Assembly (NCBI RefSeq): GCF_000590475.1
Contig: NZ_CP007441.1
Coordinates: forward strand, 34,283 to 98,282
Source: Stutzerimonas stutzeri
Lineage (GTDB): Bacteria > Pseudomonadota > Gammaproteobacteria > Pseudomonadales > Pseudomonadaceae
Direction: 5' to 3'
DNA: 64,000 bases
Made by a program: the position numbers and the translations under genes
In this document: piece after piece, positions 53,112 through 62,249 of the stretch
Numbering within the stretch: position 1 is the stretch's first letter
How the letters are laid out: each line of letters opens with the position of its first letter
The notes under the pieces: generated by a model
Databases searched by the model: none
Told to the model about the DNA's origin: nothing
The model's input: the letters and a program-made list of their open reading frames with translations, nothing else

Positions 53112-54107
53112 TCAACGCAGCCCGGCGAGAATCTCGAACGCGTGGTGGCGATCCGCGGTCTCGTAGAAGTCGCAGGTGAAAATCAATTCATCCGCTTGGG
53201 TCTGTTCCAACAGAATCTCCAGCCGCGCACGGATCTTGTCCGGCCCGCCGATCAGCGCCATGCCGAGGAAATTGCCCACCGCGTCCTGCTCGTGCGGCAG
53301 CCACTTGCCCTGCATGCTCTCCACGGGCGGCACCAGGACCAGACTTTGCCCGCGGATCAGCGCCAGGATGCGCTGGAAGGCGGTGGTCGCCAGGTACTCG
53401 GCCTGCTCGTCGGTGTCGGCGGTCATCAAGGGCACACCGAGCATGACGTAGGGCTTGTCGAGCACCTCCGAGGGGCGGAAGTTCTCGCGGTACAGGCGAA
53501 TCGCCTCGTGGGCGTAGCGCGGCGCGAAATGCGAGGCGAAGGCGTAGGGCAGGCCCTTGGCTGCGGCCAGCTGCGCGCTGAACAGGCTGGAGCCGAGCAA
53601 CCAGATGGGCACGTTGCTGCCAACCCCGGGCATGGCGATCACCCGTTGGTTGCGCTGGCGTGGGCCTAGAAGTAACTGCAATTCTTCTACATCCGCCGGA
53701 AAGTCATCGGCGCTGCCCATGCGGTCTCGGCGCAGGGCGTGAGCGGTGAACTGGTCGGCACCCGGGGCGCGACCCAGACCCAGCTCGATGCGCCCAGGAT
53801 AGAGGGCTTCGAGTGTGCCGAACTGTTCGGCGATCACCAGCGGCGCGTGGTTGGGCAGCATGACGCCACCGGCCCCCAGGCGAATTCGCGAGGTGCCGGC
53901 GGCCAGATAGCCGATCAGCACCGAAGTGGCCGCGCTGGCAATACCGTCCATGTTGTGATGCTCGGCCACCCAGAAGCGCTCGAAGCCGAGCTTCTCGACA
54001 TGCTGCGCCAAGGCCAGCGAGTTGCGCAGGGCGAGCCCGGCGTCGCCGTCATCACGGATCGGTGCCAGGTCAAGGGTGGAAAAGCGGGTGTGCTCGATAC
54101 GGGACAT
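53112..54107 (-). CDS. LLM-class flavin-dependent oxidoreductase (luciferase-like)
   Basis: A 331-residue enzyme: LALAQHVEKLGFERFWVAEHHN, then IRLGAGGVMLPNHAPLVIAE, QFGTLEALYPGRIELGLGR and GVGSNVPIWLLGSS are typical of the group annotated as MsnO8-type LLM oxidoreductases. It would use FMNH2 and O2; substrate unknown. Stop is followed by a GC-rich gap toward the antiporter gene. Confidence 0.92.
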   Translation of the reverse strand: MSRIEHTRFSTLDLAPIRDDGDAGLALRNSLALAQHVEKLGFERFWVAEHHNMDGIASAATSVLIGYLAAGTSRIRLGAGGVMLPNHAPLVIAEQFGTLEALYPGRIELGLGRAPGADQFTAHALRRDRMGSADDFPADVEELQLLLGPRQRNQRVIAMPGVGSNVPIWLLGSSLFSAQLAAAKGLPYAFASHFAPRYAHEAIRLYRENFRPSEVLDKPYVMLGVPLMTADTDEQAEYLATTAFQRILALIRGQSLVLVPPVESMQGKWLPHEQDAVGNFLGMALIGGPDKIRARLEILLEQTQADELIFTCDFYETADRHHAFEILAGLR

Positions 54108-54146
54108 CGTCTACCTCTGTGCTGACGGATGGGTCGGCCACGCGAC

Positions 54147-54557
54147 TCAGTAGCAATGCTCGGCCTCGGCGCGGGCCAATACGGTGCGCTGTTCGTCGTA
54201 CAGCCAACCTTGCGGTGTGAAGCCTAGCGAGCGCGCCTCAAACAGGTAGCGCCGCCCGGCCTGAAAATCGTCATAACGGATGACCATGGTACAGCGCAGG
54301 TACTGGGTGTCGCCGAAATCGCCCAGTCCGCCACTGCTGATTTCGAATTCGTAGCGCGCCTCTAGTTCATGCGCCCCCGGGCTGACCTGGAAATAGCGAC
54401 CATCCGGCGTGCGTTTGTCGTCCAGGCGGTCGGACATGAAGATATCGCTGGGCTGCGCGCTCATCTCGACCCAGGCCATGCCGGGGTCTGGCGCAGGCAG
54501 AGGGCCGGCGCAGGCGGTCAAGCCGAGCACCAGGAGCATTGGGAATGTCGGGCGCAT
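54147..54557 (-). CDS. lipoprotein, PA0061/PA0062-like (first)
   Basis: A 136-residue lipoprotein with lipobox LGLTAC in MLLVLGLTACAGPLPAP and a beta-rich mature part (RYFQVSPGAHELEARYEFEI, CTMVIRYDDFQAGRRYLFEA). It is a paralogue of the protein at 54680, and the pair is followed divergently by a zinc peptidase-like gene, as in P. aeruginosa. Function unknown. Confidence 0.82.
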   Translation of the reverse strand: MRPTFPMLLVLGLTACAGPLPAPDPGMAWVEMSAQPSDIFMSDRLDDKRTPDGRYFQVSPGAHELEARYEFEISSGGLGDFGDTQYLRCTMVIRYDDFQAGRRYLFEARSLGFTPQGWLYDEQRTVLARAEAEHCY

Positions 54558-54679
54558 GGTGATGAATCCTCCGGGTGGCCGCCGCATCGGCGCGTGCTGT
54601 CGCGCTCGGCATTGAGCCTGAGCCAGAGACGGCTATCTTTCAACGACTGCACCGCGGCGCAACGGTTCACCGCAGAAGG

Positions 54680-55105
54680 TCAGCGCGTCGCGACACCGCC
54701 GCAGCCGCGCTCGGTGGCCTTGGCCAGCAGCTGATCATGCTGATCGTAGAGCCGCGCCCAAGGGCGGAAGCCGTAGCCGCCGGCGACGAGGCGGTAGCGG
54801 GCACCCGCATCGAAGCTGTCGTATTCCAGGGTCAGGCGGCAGTCGCGCTCAAGCGCTTCGCTGCCGCGGCCGACATCGGCTGCGCCCACTTCGAAGCGGT
54901 AGCGCATGCCCAGCTGATGACTGCCTGGGGGAACCTGGAAGTAACGATGGTCGTCCAGCGGACGTTGATCCACGGCGACCGCCTTCAGTTCGGTTTCTTC
55001 CAGCGGGGCCAGCTCGATCCAGGCCTGGTTGGGGTCCGGCTGGGGCATCCATAGCGCGCAACCGCCCTGGATGGACAGCACAAGCGCAAGCAACAGAATT
55101 CGCAT
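54680..55105 (-). CDS. lipoprotein, PA0061/PA0062-like (second)
   Basis: A 141-residue lipoprotein (lipobox SIQGGCALW) sharing with the gene downstream the motifs AWIELAP, DDHRYFQVPPGSHQLGMRYR and LEYDSFDAGARYRLVAGGYG. It lies 122 bases upstream of its paralogue on the same strand. The cysteines in ERDC and RGCGG may form a disulfide. Function unknown. Confidence 0.82.
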   Translation of the reverse strand: MRILLLALVLSIQGGCALWMPQPDPNQAWIELAPLEETELKAVAVDQRPLDDHRYFQVPPGSHQLGMRYRFEVGAADVGRGSEALERDCRLTLEYDSFDAGARYRLVAGGYGFRPWARLYDQHDQLLAKATERGCGGVATR

Positions 55106-55225
55106 GAATAGGTCTCCGACCGCTGGCTAGGCGGTCTGGCTGCAAGGGCACGGGTGCCTTCAATGGTTGGGCGGGCTTCGATGTCGTTGTAGGCTCAGCG
55201 CACCGACGACGATGTGGATCCTCGA

Positions 55226-56299
55226 ATGCGAGCAGGCGTTTGTTCGAAGCTGAAAACCGCCCTTGTCGACAACCGCGCTGGGTGCTGGGTTCCGCTGTTG
55301 CTGGCCGTTGGTCTGAATGGTTGCAGCACTTATTACGGGCAACTGGCGGTCGGCCAGCTGGACCTGTTGCGCCAGCGCGAGCCCATCGCGGCGATCATCG
55401 ACAACCCGCAAACCGACCCAAAACTGCGCCAGCGGCTGGCCCTCGCGCTGCAAGCCAGACGCTTCGCCAGCCGTGCGCTGGGTTTGCCGGACAACGACAG
55501 TTATCGGGTCTACGCCGACATTCAGCGGCCTTATGTGGTGTGGAATGTGTTCGCTACCGAGGCGTTTTCGGTGGCGCCGTTGAACCATTGTTTTCCGATC
55601 GCCGGTTGCGTGGCCTATCGCGGCTACTACCAACAGGGACGCGCGCGCGGGGCAGCGGCGCTGCTCCGGGCCGAGGGCTATGACACGCAGGTCTCCGGAG
55701 TGCAGGCCTATTCCACCCTGGGCTGGTTCGACGATCCGCTGCTCAGTTCGATGCTGCGCTGGGACGACGAGCGGCTGGCCGGGCTGATCTTTCATGAACT
55801 GGCGCACCAGCGGCTCTACGTTGCCGGCGACACGGCGTTCAACGAATCCTATGCCTCTTTCGTCGAGCGCGAGGGGCTGCGCCAGTGGCGTGCCAGCCGT
55901 GGCCTACCAGCGCCAAGCGAGACGGCTCGTGATCCCTACGCGGACCTCAGCCGGCTGGTGCTGGCAACTCGCGAGCGGTTGGCTGCGTTGTATGCGTCCG
56001 GTTTGAGCGAGCCGGAGATGCGTGCCGCCAAAGCCGCAGAGTTCATGCGGATGCGGCAGGCGTATTGGCAACTGCGTGACGGGGCCTGGAAGGGCGACGG
56101 CCGGTTCGATCGTTGGATGGCCCAACCACTCAATAACGCGAGTCTCGTGCCGTTCGGCCTCTATGATCGCTGGGTGCCAGCCTTTGCCGCGCTATTCGAG
56201 CAGGCCGGTGGCGATTGGCAGCGTTTCTATATCCACGTGGCTACCTTGGGCCAACTGCCCACCGACGAGCGGACGCGTCGTTTAGAAGCGCTTCGCTGA
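55226..56299 (+). CDS. putative aminopeptidase (DUF-type zinc peptidase), lipoprotein
   Basis: A 357-residue protein with a lipobox-like VGLNGC segment near residue 30 and a zinc-peptidase motif HELAHQRLYVAGDTAFNESY (HExxH variant HELAH, third ligand Glu downstream). RYGxxD-type aromatic-rich central part and PLNHCFPIAGCVAYRGYY fit the family annotated as putative aminopeptidases. Divergent from the two lipoproteins. The start is either ATG 55226 or GTG 55214. Confidence 0.82.
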   Translation: MRAGVCSKLKTALVDNRAGCWVPLLLAVGLNGCSTYYGQLAVGQLDLLRQREPIAAIIDNPQTDPKLRQRLALALQARRFASRALGLPDNDSYRVYADIQRPYVVWNVFATEAFSVAPLNHCFPIAGCVAYRGYYQQGRARGAAALLRAEGYDTQVSGVQAYSTLGWFDDPLLSSMLRWDDERLAGLIFHELAHQRLYVAGDTAFNESYASFVEREGLRQWRASRGLPAPSETARDPYADLSRLVLATRERLAALYASGLSEPEMRAAKAAEFMRMRQAYWQLRDGAWKGDGRFDRWMAQPLNNASLVPFGLYDRWVPAFAALFEQAGGDWQRFYIHVATLGQLPTDERTRRLEALR

Positions 56300-56550
56300 A
56301 CCGGCTAGCCGCTTCGCTTGAGGCCCGATGCGGCAAGGTTCTGCCGCCGATTCCGCTTCGCTGTAGCTGAACCTGTTCGAAGGGGTTACCCGCTGCCGCT
56401 TGTCGACTCCTTGCATGTTCGCCCCAAAATTCACGGAATTCTTTTTCCCCTGTCTCCGTCCATTTTCTAGGCAGTCAGCCTTGCTGACCCGTGATTCAGC
56501 CGTGCGCTTGCGTACGCATACCTAGAAAAAGCCGTTTAAACGGAGGCTCC
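56300..56550. other. intergenic region, nothing recognised
   Basis: About 250 bases before the ferritin-like operon. No gene; contains the CGGAGG ribosome site at its end. The promoter was not identified. Confidence 0.5.
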
Positions 56551-57726
56551 ATGGATAACCTAACCGGCATCCTCGACAACAAGGGCACGCCCCTTGAAAA
56601 GCAGAAGTTCACCTGGAAGGAAATGGCGGGCAAGCCGATCAGCAAGCTCGACGACGACGCCTTTACCCGCGTGCGGATCATCCTCATGAACGGGATCGAA
56701 ACCGACGCACTGCGCCTCAAGCACGGCATCGCTCGTATCACCGGTCAGCTCCGCGGTCCTCTGGCCGAGATCCGCCGCGTCGAGCAGCACCAGGCGACCA
56801 TGGTTAACTGGCTGATCTCGGCGGACCACTCGCCGTTGGAAACCACGGTGGCCTATGAGCAGGTGGCGATCGAAGTGACCGCGGCCGTGGCCCAGACCGA
56901 GCCCGACCCTTATCAAGCCCAGACCTACCGCTTCGGTCTGCTGGAGGACTTCGACCATCTGTATCGCTACTCGGCCATGCTTGATCGTCTCGAAGGCAAG
57001 GATGCGAACAACATCCTTCAGGGATACACCGACATCGTGCCGGGCCGGCAGACCTCCGAGCATCATCGCCATCCAGAAAATGACTTGCGCGACAGCTACG
57101 CGAAGGAGCAGGCGGATCTCATCACCAAAATCCATTGCGCGATGATCACTGCCGCCGAGTTCCAGACCCACGACTACTACATGAACATCGGTCCGCTGTT
57201 CGCCGACCCGCTGGCGCGTCAACTGTATGCCGAAATCGCCTCGGTCGAAGAGCAGCACGTGACCCAGTACGGCTCGCTGGCTGATCCGCAGGAATCCTTC
57301 ATGGAGAAGTGGCTTGTGCACGAGGCGATGGAGGTCTATGCCTATGCCAGCTGCGCCGAACAGGAAACCAATCCGCGCATCAAGGCCATGTGGGAGCGCT
57401 TCCTCGACTACGAGCTGGGTCACCTGAATATTGCTTGCGAGCACTTCAAGAACATCGAGCGCCGCGACCCGGCCGAAATCCTCGGCGGCCCGCTGCCGAA
57501 GATGATCGAGTTCAAGAGCCAGCGTGAGTTTGTCCGTCAGGTATTGGCTGCTGAGGTCAACCTGCGCACCAGCGGGACCCAGTACGTCGACAAGAGCGAA
57601 GAACCGCAAAACTCCTTGGACTACCGCGCCCAGCTCAATTCCGAAGGTATCGCCTCGAACATCGTTTCGGCGGGCTACCAGTGGGCCCCGGGCGGTGAAC
57701 TCATGCACATGCGTAAGGCTTCGTGA
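56551..57726 (+). CDS. ferritin-like domain protein (first of pair)
   Basis: A 391-residue, almost all-helical protein with two ferritin-like four-helix stretches. Iron-type ligands are suggested by EIRRVEQHQATMVNW, SEHHRHPENDLRDSY, EIASVEEQHVTQYGS and DYELGHLNIACEHFKNIE (E-x-x-H elements). CGGAGG precedes the ATG. Its partner begins 12 bases downstream. The role is probably metal or oxidative-stress related; a demonstrated function is not known to me. Confidence 0.8.
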   Translation: MDNLTGILDNKGTPLEKQKFTWKEMAGKPISKLDDDAFTRVRIILMNGIETDALRLKHGIARITGQLRGPLAEIRRVEQHQATMVNWLISADHSPLETTVAYEQVAIEVTAAVAQTEPDPYQAQTYRFGLLEDFDHLYRYSAMLDRLEGKDANNILQGYTDIVPGRQTSEHHRHPENDLRDSYAKEQADLITKIHCAMITAAEFQTHDYYMNIGPLFADPLARQLYAEIASVEEQHVTQYGSLADPQESFMEKWLVHEAMEVYAYASCAEQETNPRIKAMWERFLDYELGHLNIACEHFKNIERRDPAEILGGPLPKMIEFKSQREFVRQVLAAEVNLRTSGTQYVDKSEEPQNSLDYRAQLNSEGIASNIVSAGYQWAPGGELMHMRKAS

Positions 57727-57737
57727 GGAGAACGGAC

Positions 57738-58460
57738 ATGGCGACTTCAGCAAAACTAGGCACCAATTTCACTGGCGTACAGATGTCTCCCAAGGACACC
57801 AAGCTCCTGCTCGACGCCGTCAATGACATTCATCCGGACGTACCGGGCGACTCCAAAGGCATGATGCTGGAGCGTTCCACGCGTGCCGAAGAAGCAGACC
57901 GCATTGGCTCGGTCCCGGTCCCCGGCTCGGCCAAAGGGATGCTCAAGTCCACGTTCGACATGGCGCTGGGCAAGAGTCCGGAACTGTTGGTGGACAAGCT
58001 TGGCGAGCGGTTGGCGTTCGAGCGCAGCGGCGTGCGTTTGTATGACGCAATGATCGCTAAGGCGAAGGCCCTGGACGCTGCAGACTCCGACCTGGTCCAG
58101 GTGCTCCAGCACATTCGTGACGAAGAGTTCGAACACATGAACATGGTCGCCGAGGCGATCGAAACCCTCGGGGCGGACCCAACGGCGCAGACGCCTTGCG
58201 CAGACGTTGCGGGAGTCAAATCGATGGGTGTGATGCAGGTGCTTACCGACCCGCGTACCAACCTCTCCCAGGGCATGGGAGCGTTGCTCACCATCGAACT
58301 GGAGGACAACGCTGCCTGGGAGTTGCTGATTGAACTCGCCGAAGCGGGCGGCCATCCGAACATCGCCAAGGGTTTTCACAAGGCGAAGGAGCAAGAGGAT
58401 GACCATGTCATCAAGATCAAAACCCTGATCCGCCGGGATCTGATCAGCCAGGTGAAATGA
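57738..58460 (+). CDS. ferritin-like domain protein (second of pair)
   Basis: A 240-residue protein with ferritin-like helices from about residue 90: ERLAFERSGVRLYDAMIAKA, HIRDEEFEHMNMVAEAIETL, ELEDNAAWELLIELAEAGG and KAKEQEDDHVIKIKTL provide the E and ExxH ligands. The N-terminal 80 residues are disordered-looking. GAGGAGA before the ATG, co-transcribed with the first protein and ended by a terminator. Confidence 0.82.
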   Translation: MATSAKLGTNFTGVQMSPKDTKLLLDAVNDIHPDVPGDSKGMMLERSTRAEEADRIGSVPVPGSAKGMLKSTFDMALGKSPELLVDKLGERLAFERSGVRLYDAMIAKAKALDAADSDLVQVLQHIRDEEFEHMNMVAEAIETLGADPTAQTPCADVAGVKSMGVMQVLTDPRTNLSQGMGALLTIELEDNAAWELLIELAEAGGHPNIAKGFHKAKEQEDDHVIKIKTLIRRDLISQVK

Positions 58461-58483
58461 ATACCGCGTGCGCTTCATCCTTT

Positions 58484-58511
58484 GGCGTGCCCCCGGGCGC
58501 GCCTTTTTTTT
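58484..58511 (+). terminator. rho-independent terminator after the ferritin-like pair
   Basis: GC-rich hairpin GGCGTGCC / GGGCGCGCC followed by eight T residues, 23 bases after the stop codon. Confidence 0.85.
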
Positions 58512-58692
58512 AAAGGCAGACGGGCTTTGACCGGTCAGCCGGGCGGTACTCGACCCGCCGAGGCGATAGCTGTCGCCGCATTGGGCCGCCGCTGTCGGCA
58601 CGCACTCGCTCGGCGGCGCTCGGTGGCCTGCGAAACCCATCATTTCGGCGCATGAAAGGCAGACAGGCGCGGGGCGAACCAGCGGCATTCGG

Positions 58693-58698
58693 TACACT
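58693..58698 (+). promoter_or_regulatory. candidate -10 box TACACT before the PhoD-like gene
   Basis: TACACTCTG resembles the tsaC -10 element. Transcription would begin near 58705, so the ATG at 58702 is unlikely to be used and the one at 58729 is favoured. Confidence 0.4.
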
Positions 58699-58728
58699 CT
58701 GATGTCCATTGCCGCATCGAGCCATCGC

Positions 58729-60618
58729 ATGTCCGAGCTTGCGTCAACCGACTCTCTTCCGCTCGTGCTTGTCGGGCCGCTGCTGCGCCGGCTCGAAGCC
58801 GGACGGCTGGTGTTCTGGCTAATAACCCGCGAGCCGCTGAGTCTGCGCCTGCAATTGCAGCCCCAAGGTGAATCCTGCCGCTCGCTGGCAATTGACGACG
58901 CGGCGTGTCAGCGGCTGCGGATCGGCACTTCGGCCTGGCTGCAGCTGATCGACCTGCGTTTGGAAACGCCGCTGCCGGCCGATCGGTTGATCGAGTACGA
59001 CGTGCTGATCGCCAGCGGCGCCGTTGAGCTGGGCATCGCCAACTGGGCACCGCACCTGATCCATGAGGGCGCTGAGCGGCCGGCCTTCGTCATCCGCTCG
59101 CGCTACGACGATCTGCTGCACGGTTCCTGCCGCAAGCCGCATCATCCATCCGCGGACGGGCTGGTAGCGGTCGATGCGCTGGTCGCCGAAGCGCGTGAGG
59201 CCCCCGAGCATTGGCCCGCTGCACTGCTGATGACCGGCGACCAGATCTACGCCGACGACGTCGCCGGGCCGATGCTCATGGCCATCCACGCGCTGATCCA
59301 CCGCCTCGGCCTGTATGGCGAATGCTTGGAGGGGGCGGTTGTTGGCGACAGTGACGCGCTCATGGCCCATCCGGCCACTTATTACCGACGCGAGCAGTTA
59401 CTGCCGGCGTTCAAGTCCAACGAGGCGCTGCGCGAACGTTTTTTCGGCGGCGTGGAAAAGCCGGTGTTCACCACCTCCAGCGCGCATAACCATCTGGTGA
59501 CGCTGAGCGAGGTCCTGGCCATGTACCTGCTGGTCTGGTCGCCAGTGCCCTGGACGCTGATCGAGCTACAGGCGCCGCCGCTGGACGAGGAAATGGCCCA
59601 GCGCTACGCCCGTGAAGCCGCGTGCATCGACGCGTTCCGCCAGGGACTGCCGCAGGTGGCGCGAGGGCTGGCGCATCTGCCATCACTGATGATCTTCGAT
59701 GACCACGACATCACCGATGACTGGAACCTCAGCGCGCGCTGGGAGCAGACCGCCTACGGCCATCCCTTCTCGCGGCGCATCATCGGCAATGCGCTGCTGG
59801 GTTATCTGTTGTGCCAGGCCTGGGGCAATGCGCCGGATACCTGTGCCACGTCGCTGCATACGGTCGAGTCGTTGCTGGCAAGCGGCGAGGATGGCCAGCT
59901 CGACTGCGCGCTCCACGATCAGGTGGTCGATGAGCTGCTGCAGCGCGGCGACTGGGGTTATGTCATTCCAAGCGAACCGGCGCTGGTGGTGCTCGACACC
60001 CGTACTCGGCGCTGGCGCAGCGAGGGCAATCTGAATCGGCCCTCTGGCTTGATGGACTGGGAAGCGCTGACTGATCTGCAGCAGCACATTCTCGATCACC
60101 GCTCGGTGGTCATTGTTTCGCCGGCGCCAATGTTTGGGGTGAAGCTGATCGAAACCGTGCAACGCGTGTTCAGCTGGTTCGGGCTTTCACTGTTGGTCGA
60201 TGCGGAGAACTGGATGGCCCATCGTGGTGCGGCGCAGGTCATGCTCAACATCTTTCGCCACACGCGCACGCCGGGCAACTACGTGGTGCTGTCGGGCGAC
60301 GTGCATTACTCGTTCGCTTATCAGGTTCACATCCGTGGGCGCATAGAGGGGCCTAACCTCTGGCAGATCACCAGCAGCGGCGTGAAGAACGAGTTCCCGC
60401 GGCGCCTGCTGGATCTGTTCGACAGGCTTAACCGCTGGCTGTATTCGCCGCGCTCGCCCTTGAACTGGTTCACCAAGCGTCGCCGCGTGCGGGTTCAGCC
60501 GTGGCTGCCGAGCCGTAGCCGGTCCGGCGAACGCCTGTGGAATGGCTCGGGCATCGGCCGCGTTCGGCTCGATGCCGAGGGCCGCCCGGCACGGGTGGAG
60601 CAGATCAAGACGCGCTAG
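58729..60618 (+). CDS. PhoD-like metallophosphoesterase
   Basis: A protein of about 629 residues in the PhoD-like phosphatase family. Metal-binding motifs are LLMTGDQIYADDVAG, LMIFDDHDITDDWN and VVLSGDVHYSFAYQ. The N-terminal 110 residues form a beta-rich domain. No signal peptide or Tat motif is seen, unlike secreted PhoD, so it likely acts in the cytoplasm on a phosphodiester or nucleotide. Start chosen at MSELAS, downstream of the candidate promoter. Confidence 0.85.
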   Translation: MSELASTDSLPLVLVGPLLRRLEAGRLVFWLITREPLSLRLQLQPQGESCRSLAIDDAACQRLRIGTSAWLQLIDLRLETPLPADRLIEYDVLIASGAVELGIANWAPHLIHEGAERPAFVIRSRYDDLLHGSCRKPHHPSADGLVAVDALVAEAREAPEHWPAALLMTGDQIYADDVAGPMLMAIHALIHRLGLYGECLEGAVVGDSDALMAHPATYYRREQLLPAFKSNEALRERFFGGVEKPVFTTSSAHNHLVTLSEVLAMYLLVWSPVPWTLIELQAPPLDEEMAQRYAREAACIDAFRQGLPQVARGLAHLPSLMIFDDHDITDDWNLSARWEQTAYGHPFSRRIIGNALLGYLLCQAWGNAPDTCATSLHTVESLLASGEDGQLDCALHDQVVDELLQRGDWGYVIPSEPALVVLDTRTRRWRSEGNLNRPSGLMDWEALTDLQQHILDHRSVVIVSPAPMFGVKLIETVQRVFSWFGLSLLVDAENWMAHRGAAQVMLNIFRHTRTPGNYVVLSGDVHYSFAYQVHIRGRIEGPNLWQITSSGVKNEFPRRLLDLFDRLNRWLYSPRSPLNWFTKRRRVRVQPWLPSRSRSGERLWNGSGIGRVRLDAEGRPARVEQIKTR

Positions 60619-60642
60619 CTGAACGCCGCGCTAGCTGAACGC
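60611..60642. repeat. 16-base tandem duplication at the ends of two converging genes
   Basis: CGCGCTAGCTGAACGC occurs twice in a row. The first copy holds the TAG stop of the PhoD-like gene, the second the stop of the HAD phosphatase on the other strand. Confidence 0.9.
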
Positions 60643-61275
60643 CGCGCGTAGCGCCGGCAGCGTCGCGTAGTAGTACGCCGGCGACTCGGCCATCAGCTCG
60701 GCGTGGCTGCCGAAGCCATAACCCACCGCGGCCGCCTGCAGGCCATTGCTGCGCGCGCCGATCAGGTCGTGCTTGCGGTCGCCGATCATCAGCGTGTGCT
60801 CGGGGTCGAGCCTTTCTTCAGCGATCAGATGGGCAATCAGCTCGACCTTGTTCGTCCGTGTGCCGTCCAGTTCACTGCCATAGATCATCTTGAAATGGTG
60901 GTCGAAGGCGAAGTGCCGGGCAATCTCGCGGGCGAATACCGAGGGCTTCGAGGTGGCGACATAGAGCGTTCGATCCTGACCACGCAAGTGTTCGAGCATC
61001 TCCAGCACGCCGTCGAACAGCAGGTTTTCATACAGGCCGACCGTCTTGAAGCGCTCGCGGTAATGCCCCACCGCTTCCCAGGCGCGCGCCTCGTCGAAGC
61101 CGTAGAACTCCATAAACGCCTGCAGCAGCGGCGGCCCGATGAAGGGTTCGAGCTTGCTCAGATCCGGCTCGTCGATACCGAGCTTGGCCAGCGCATGCTG
61201 GATCGAGCGGGTAATGCCCTCGCGCGGGTCGGTGAGGGTGCCGTCGAGGTCGAAAAGAATGGTGGAGTGATGCAT
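60631..61275 (-). CDS. HAD-family phosphatase, phosphoglycolate phosphatase-like
   Basis: A 214-residue HAD hydrolase with motif I ILFDLDGTLTDPREGI, motif II TLYVATSKPS, motif III lysine near RTNKVELI and motif IV MIGDRKHDLIGARSNG. The cap is the helical C1 type, as in Gph. It converges with the PhoD-like gene. The open frame extends upstream of 61275, but the family begins at MHHSTILF. Substrate inferred from family only. Confidence 0.9.
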   Translation of the reverse strand: MHHSTILFDLDGTLTDPREGITRSIQHALAKLGIDEPDLSKLEPFIGPPLLQAFMEFYGFDEARAWEAVGHYRERFKTVGLYENLLFDGVLEMLEHLRGQDRTLYVATSKPSVFAREIARHFAFDHHFKMIYGSELDGTRTNKVELIAHLIAEERLDPEHTLMIGDRKHDLIGARSNGLQAAAVGYGFGSHAELMAESPAYYYATLPALRAAFS

Positions 61276-61512
61276 GAGGTCTCGTCGTTGCGTTTCGCGC
61301 TGCGACACGGGGTGCAGCAGCGTCATGGAACCGGCGGTACGGTCTGGCGTTGGCGTTCCGGCTAAAGATCTACGGATCCTGCGGTTCCGCCCGACCATTC
61401 TGTAGTACGTTTCTGACCGACACATCGTGACAACGAGCGCAGACTCAAACAAGGCATGATGAAGAAATTGCTGATCGAGTCGATTCGCTTGACTTGGCTA
61501 TAGGAAAGAAAC
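61276..61512. other. intergenic region, nothing firm
   Basis: Contains only very short open frames (for example a 15-codon frame MMKKLLIESIRLTWL near 61456). No gene supported. Confidence 0.5.
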
Positions 61513-61590
61513 ATGAGTCACGTATTGCCAATGCTGCCGCTGGCGGACGATCCGGAAACCAGGCCAGTGCTAAAAAAGCCTTCTCGATGA
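61513..61590 (+). pseudogene. 5' remnant of a Fic-family gene
   Basis: A 25-codon frame preceded by AGGAAAG codes MSHVLPMLPLADDPETRPVL then KKPSR. This recalls the N terminus of Fic/DOC AMP-transferase proteins, which often read LPLLPP-x2-DLETKxVLKK. The frame stops right after, and no Fic motif (HPFxxGNGRxxR) follows before the next gene. Short match, from memory. Confidence 0.35.
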
Positions 61591-61606
61591 CCCGAGGGGC
61601 AAACAT

Positions 61607-61626
61607 GCACTCAATTGAGTGCTTTT
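61607..61626 (+). terminator. perfect 16-base palindrome followed by TTTT
   Basis: GCACTCAATTGAGTGC then TTTT, 16 bases after the Fic-like remnant. It could be a weak terminator or a repressor site; the absence of a loop makes a protein-binding site at least as likely. Confidence 0.5.
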
Positions 61627-61673
61627 AAGTTCATGAGGCATCATCGCTAACGCTTCAATAGTTCCCGCTGCCT

Positions 61674-62210
61674 TCAAGCTCCCTCGGCCATATGCATGTC
61701 CTTCAGCTTCACGTAATTACCCGCGGTGTAGCTGAAGAAGCTGCGCTCCTTGTCCGTCAGCGGCCGGGCTTGTTTCACCGGGCTGCCGACGTAGAGATAG
61801 CCGCTTTCGAGCGTCTTGCCCGGCGGCACCAGGCTGCCAGCGCCGATGATCACTTCGTCTTCGACCACCGCGCCGTCCATCACGATGGAACCCATCCCCA
61901 CCAGGATGCGGCTGCCCAGGGTGCAGCCGTGCAGGGTGACCTTGTGGCCGACGGTGACTTCGTCGCCGATGGTCAGCGGAAAGCCGTCCGGGTTGAAGGG
62001 GCCGGCGTGGGTGATGTGCAGGACGCTGCCATCCTGAATGCTGCTGCGCTTGCCGATGCGGATGCGGTGCATGTCGCCGCGGATCACGGTGAGCGGCCAG
62101 ACAGAGCTGTCGTCACCGATCTCGATGTCGCCGATAAGAACCGCACTGGGGTCGACGAAGACCCGTTCGCCCAATGCGGGCGTGTGGCCCTGGTAGGTTC
62201 GGATGCTCAT
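61674..62210 (-). CDS. gamma carbonic anhydrase-like hexapeptide protein
   Basis: A 178-residue left-handed beta-helix protein with hexapeptide repeats. HRIRIGKRSSIQDGSVLHIT and TVGHKVTLHGCTLGSRILVG contain the histidines that bind metal in gamma carbonic anhydrases, and the C-terminal helix follows YLYVGSPVKQARPL. Family members often lack carbonic anhydrase activity. Start at MSIRTYQG; the frame is open seven codons further upstream. Confidence 0.9.
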   Translation of the reverse strand: MSIRTYQGHTPALGERVFVDPSAVLIGDIEIGDDSSVWPLTVIRGDMHRIRIGKRSSIQDGSVLHITHAGPFNPDGFPLTIGDEVTVGHKVTLHGCTLGSRILVGMGSIVMDGAVVEDEVIIGAGSLVPPGKTLESGYLYVGSPVKQARPLTDKERSFFSYTAGNYVKLKDMHMAEGA

Positions 62211-62249
62211 GAATTGCTCCTGTAGGCTCAAAAAAGGGATCGGGCGATT

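Noticed and set aside
56560..57753. 397-codon minus-strand frame
   Set aside because: Antisense to the first ferritin-like gene.
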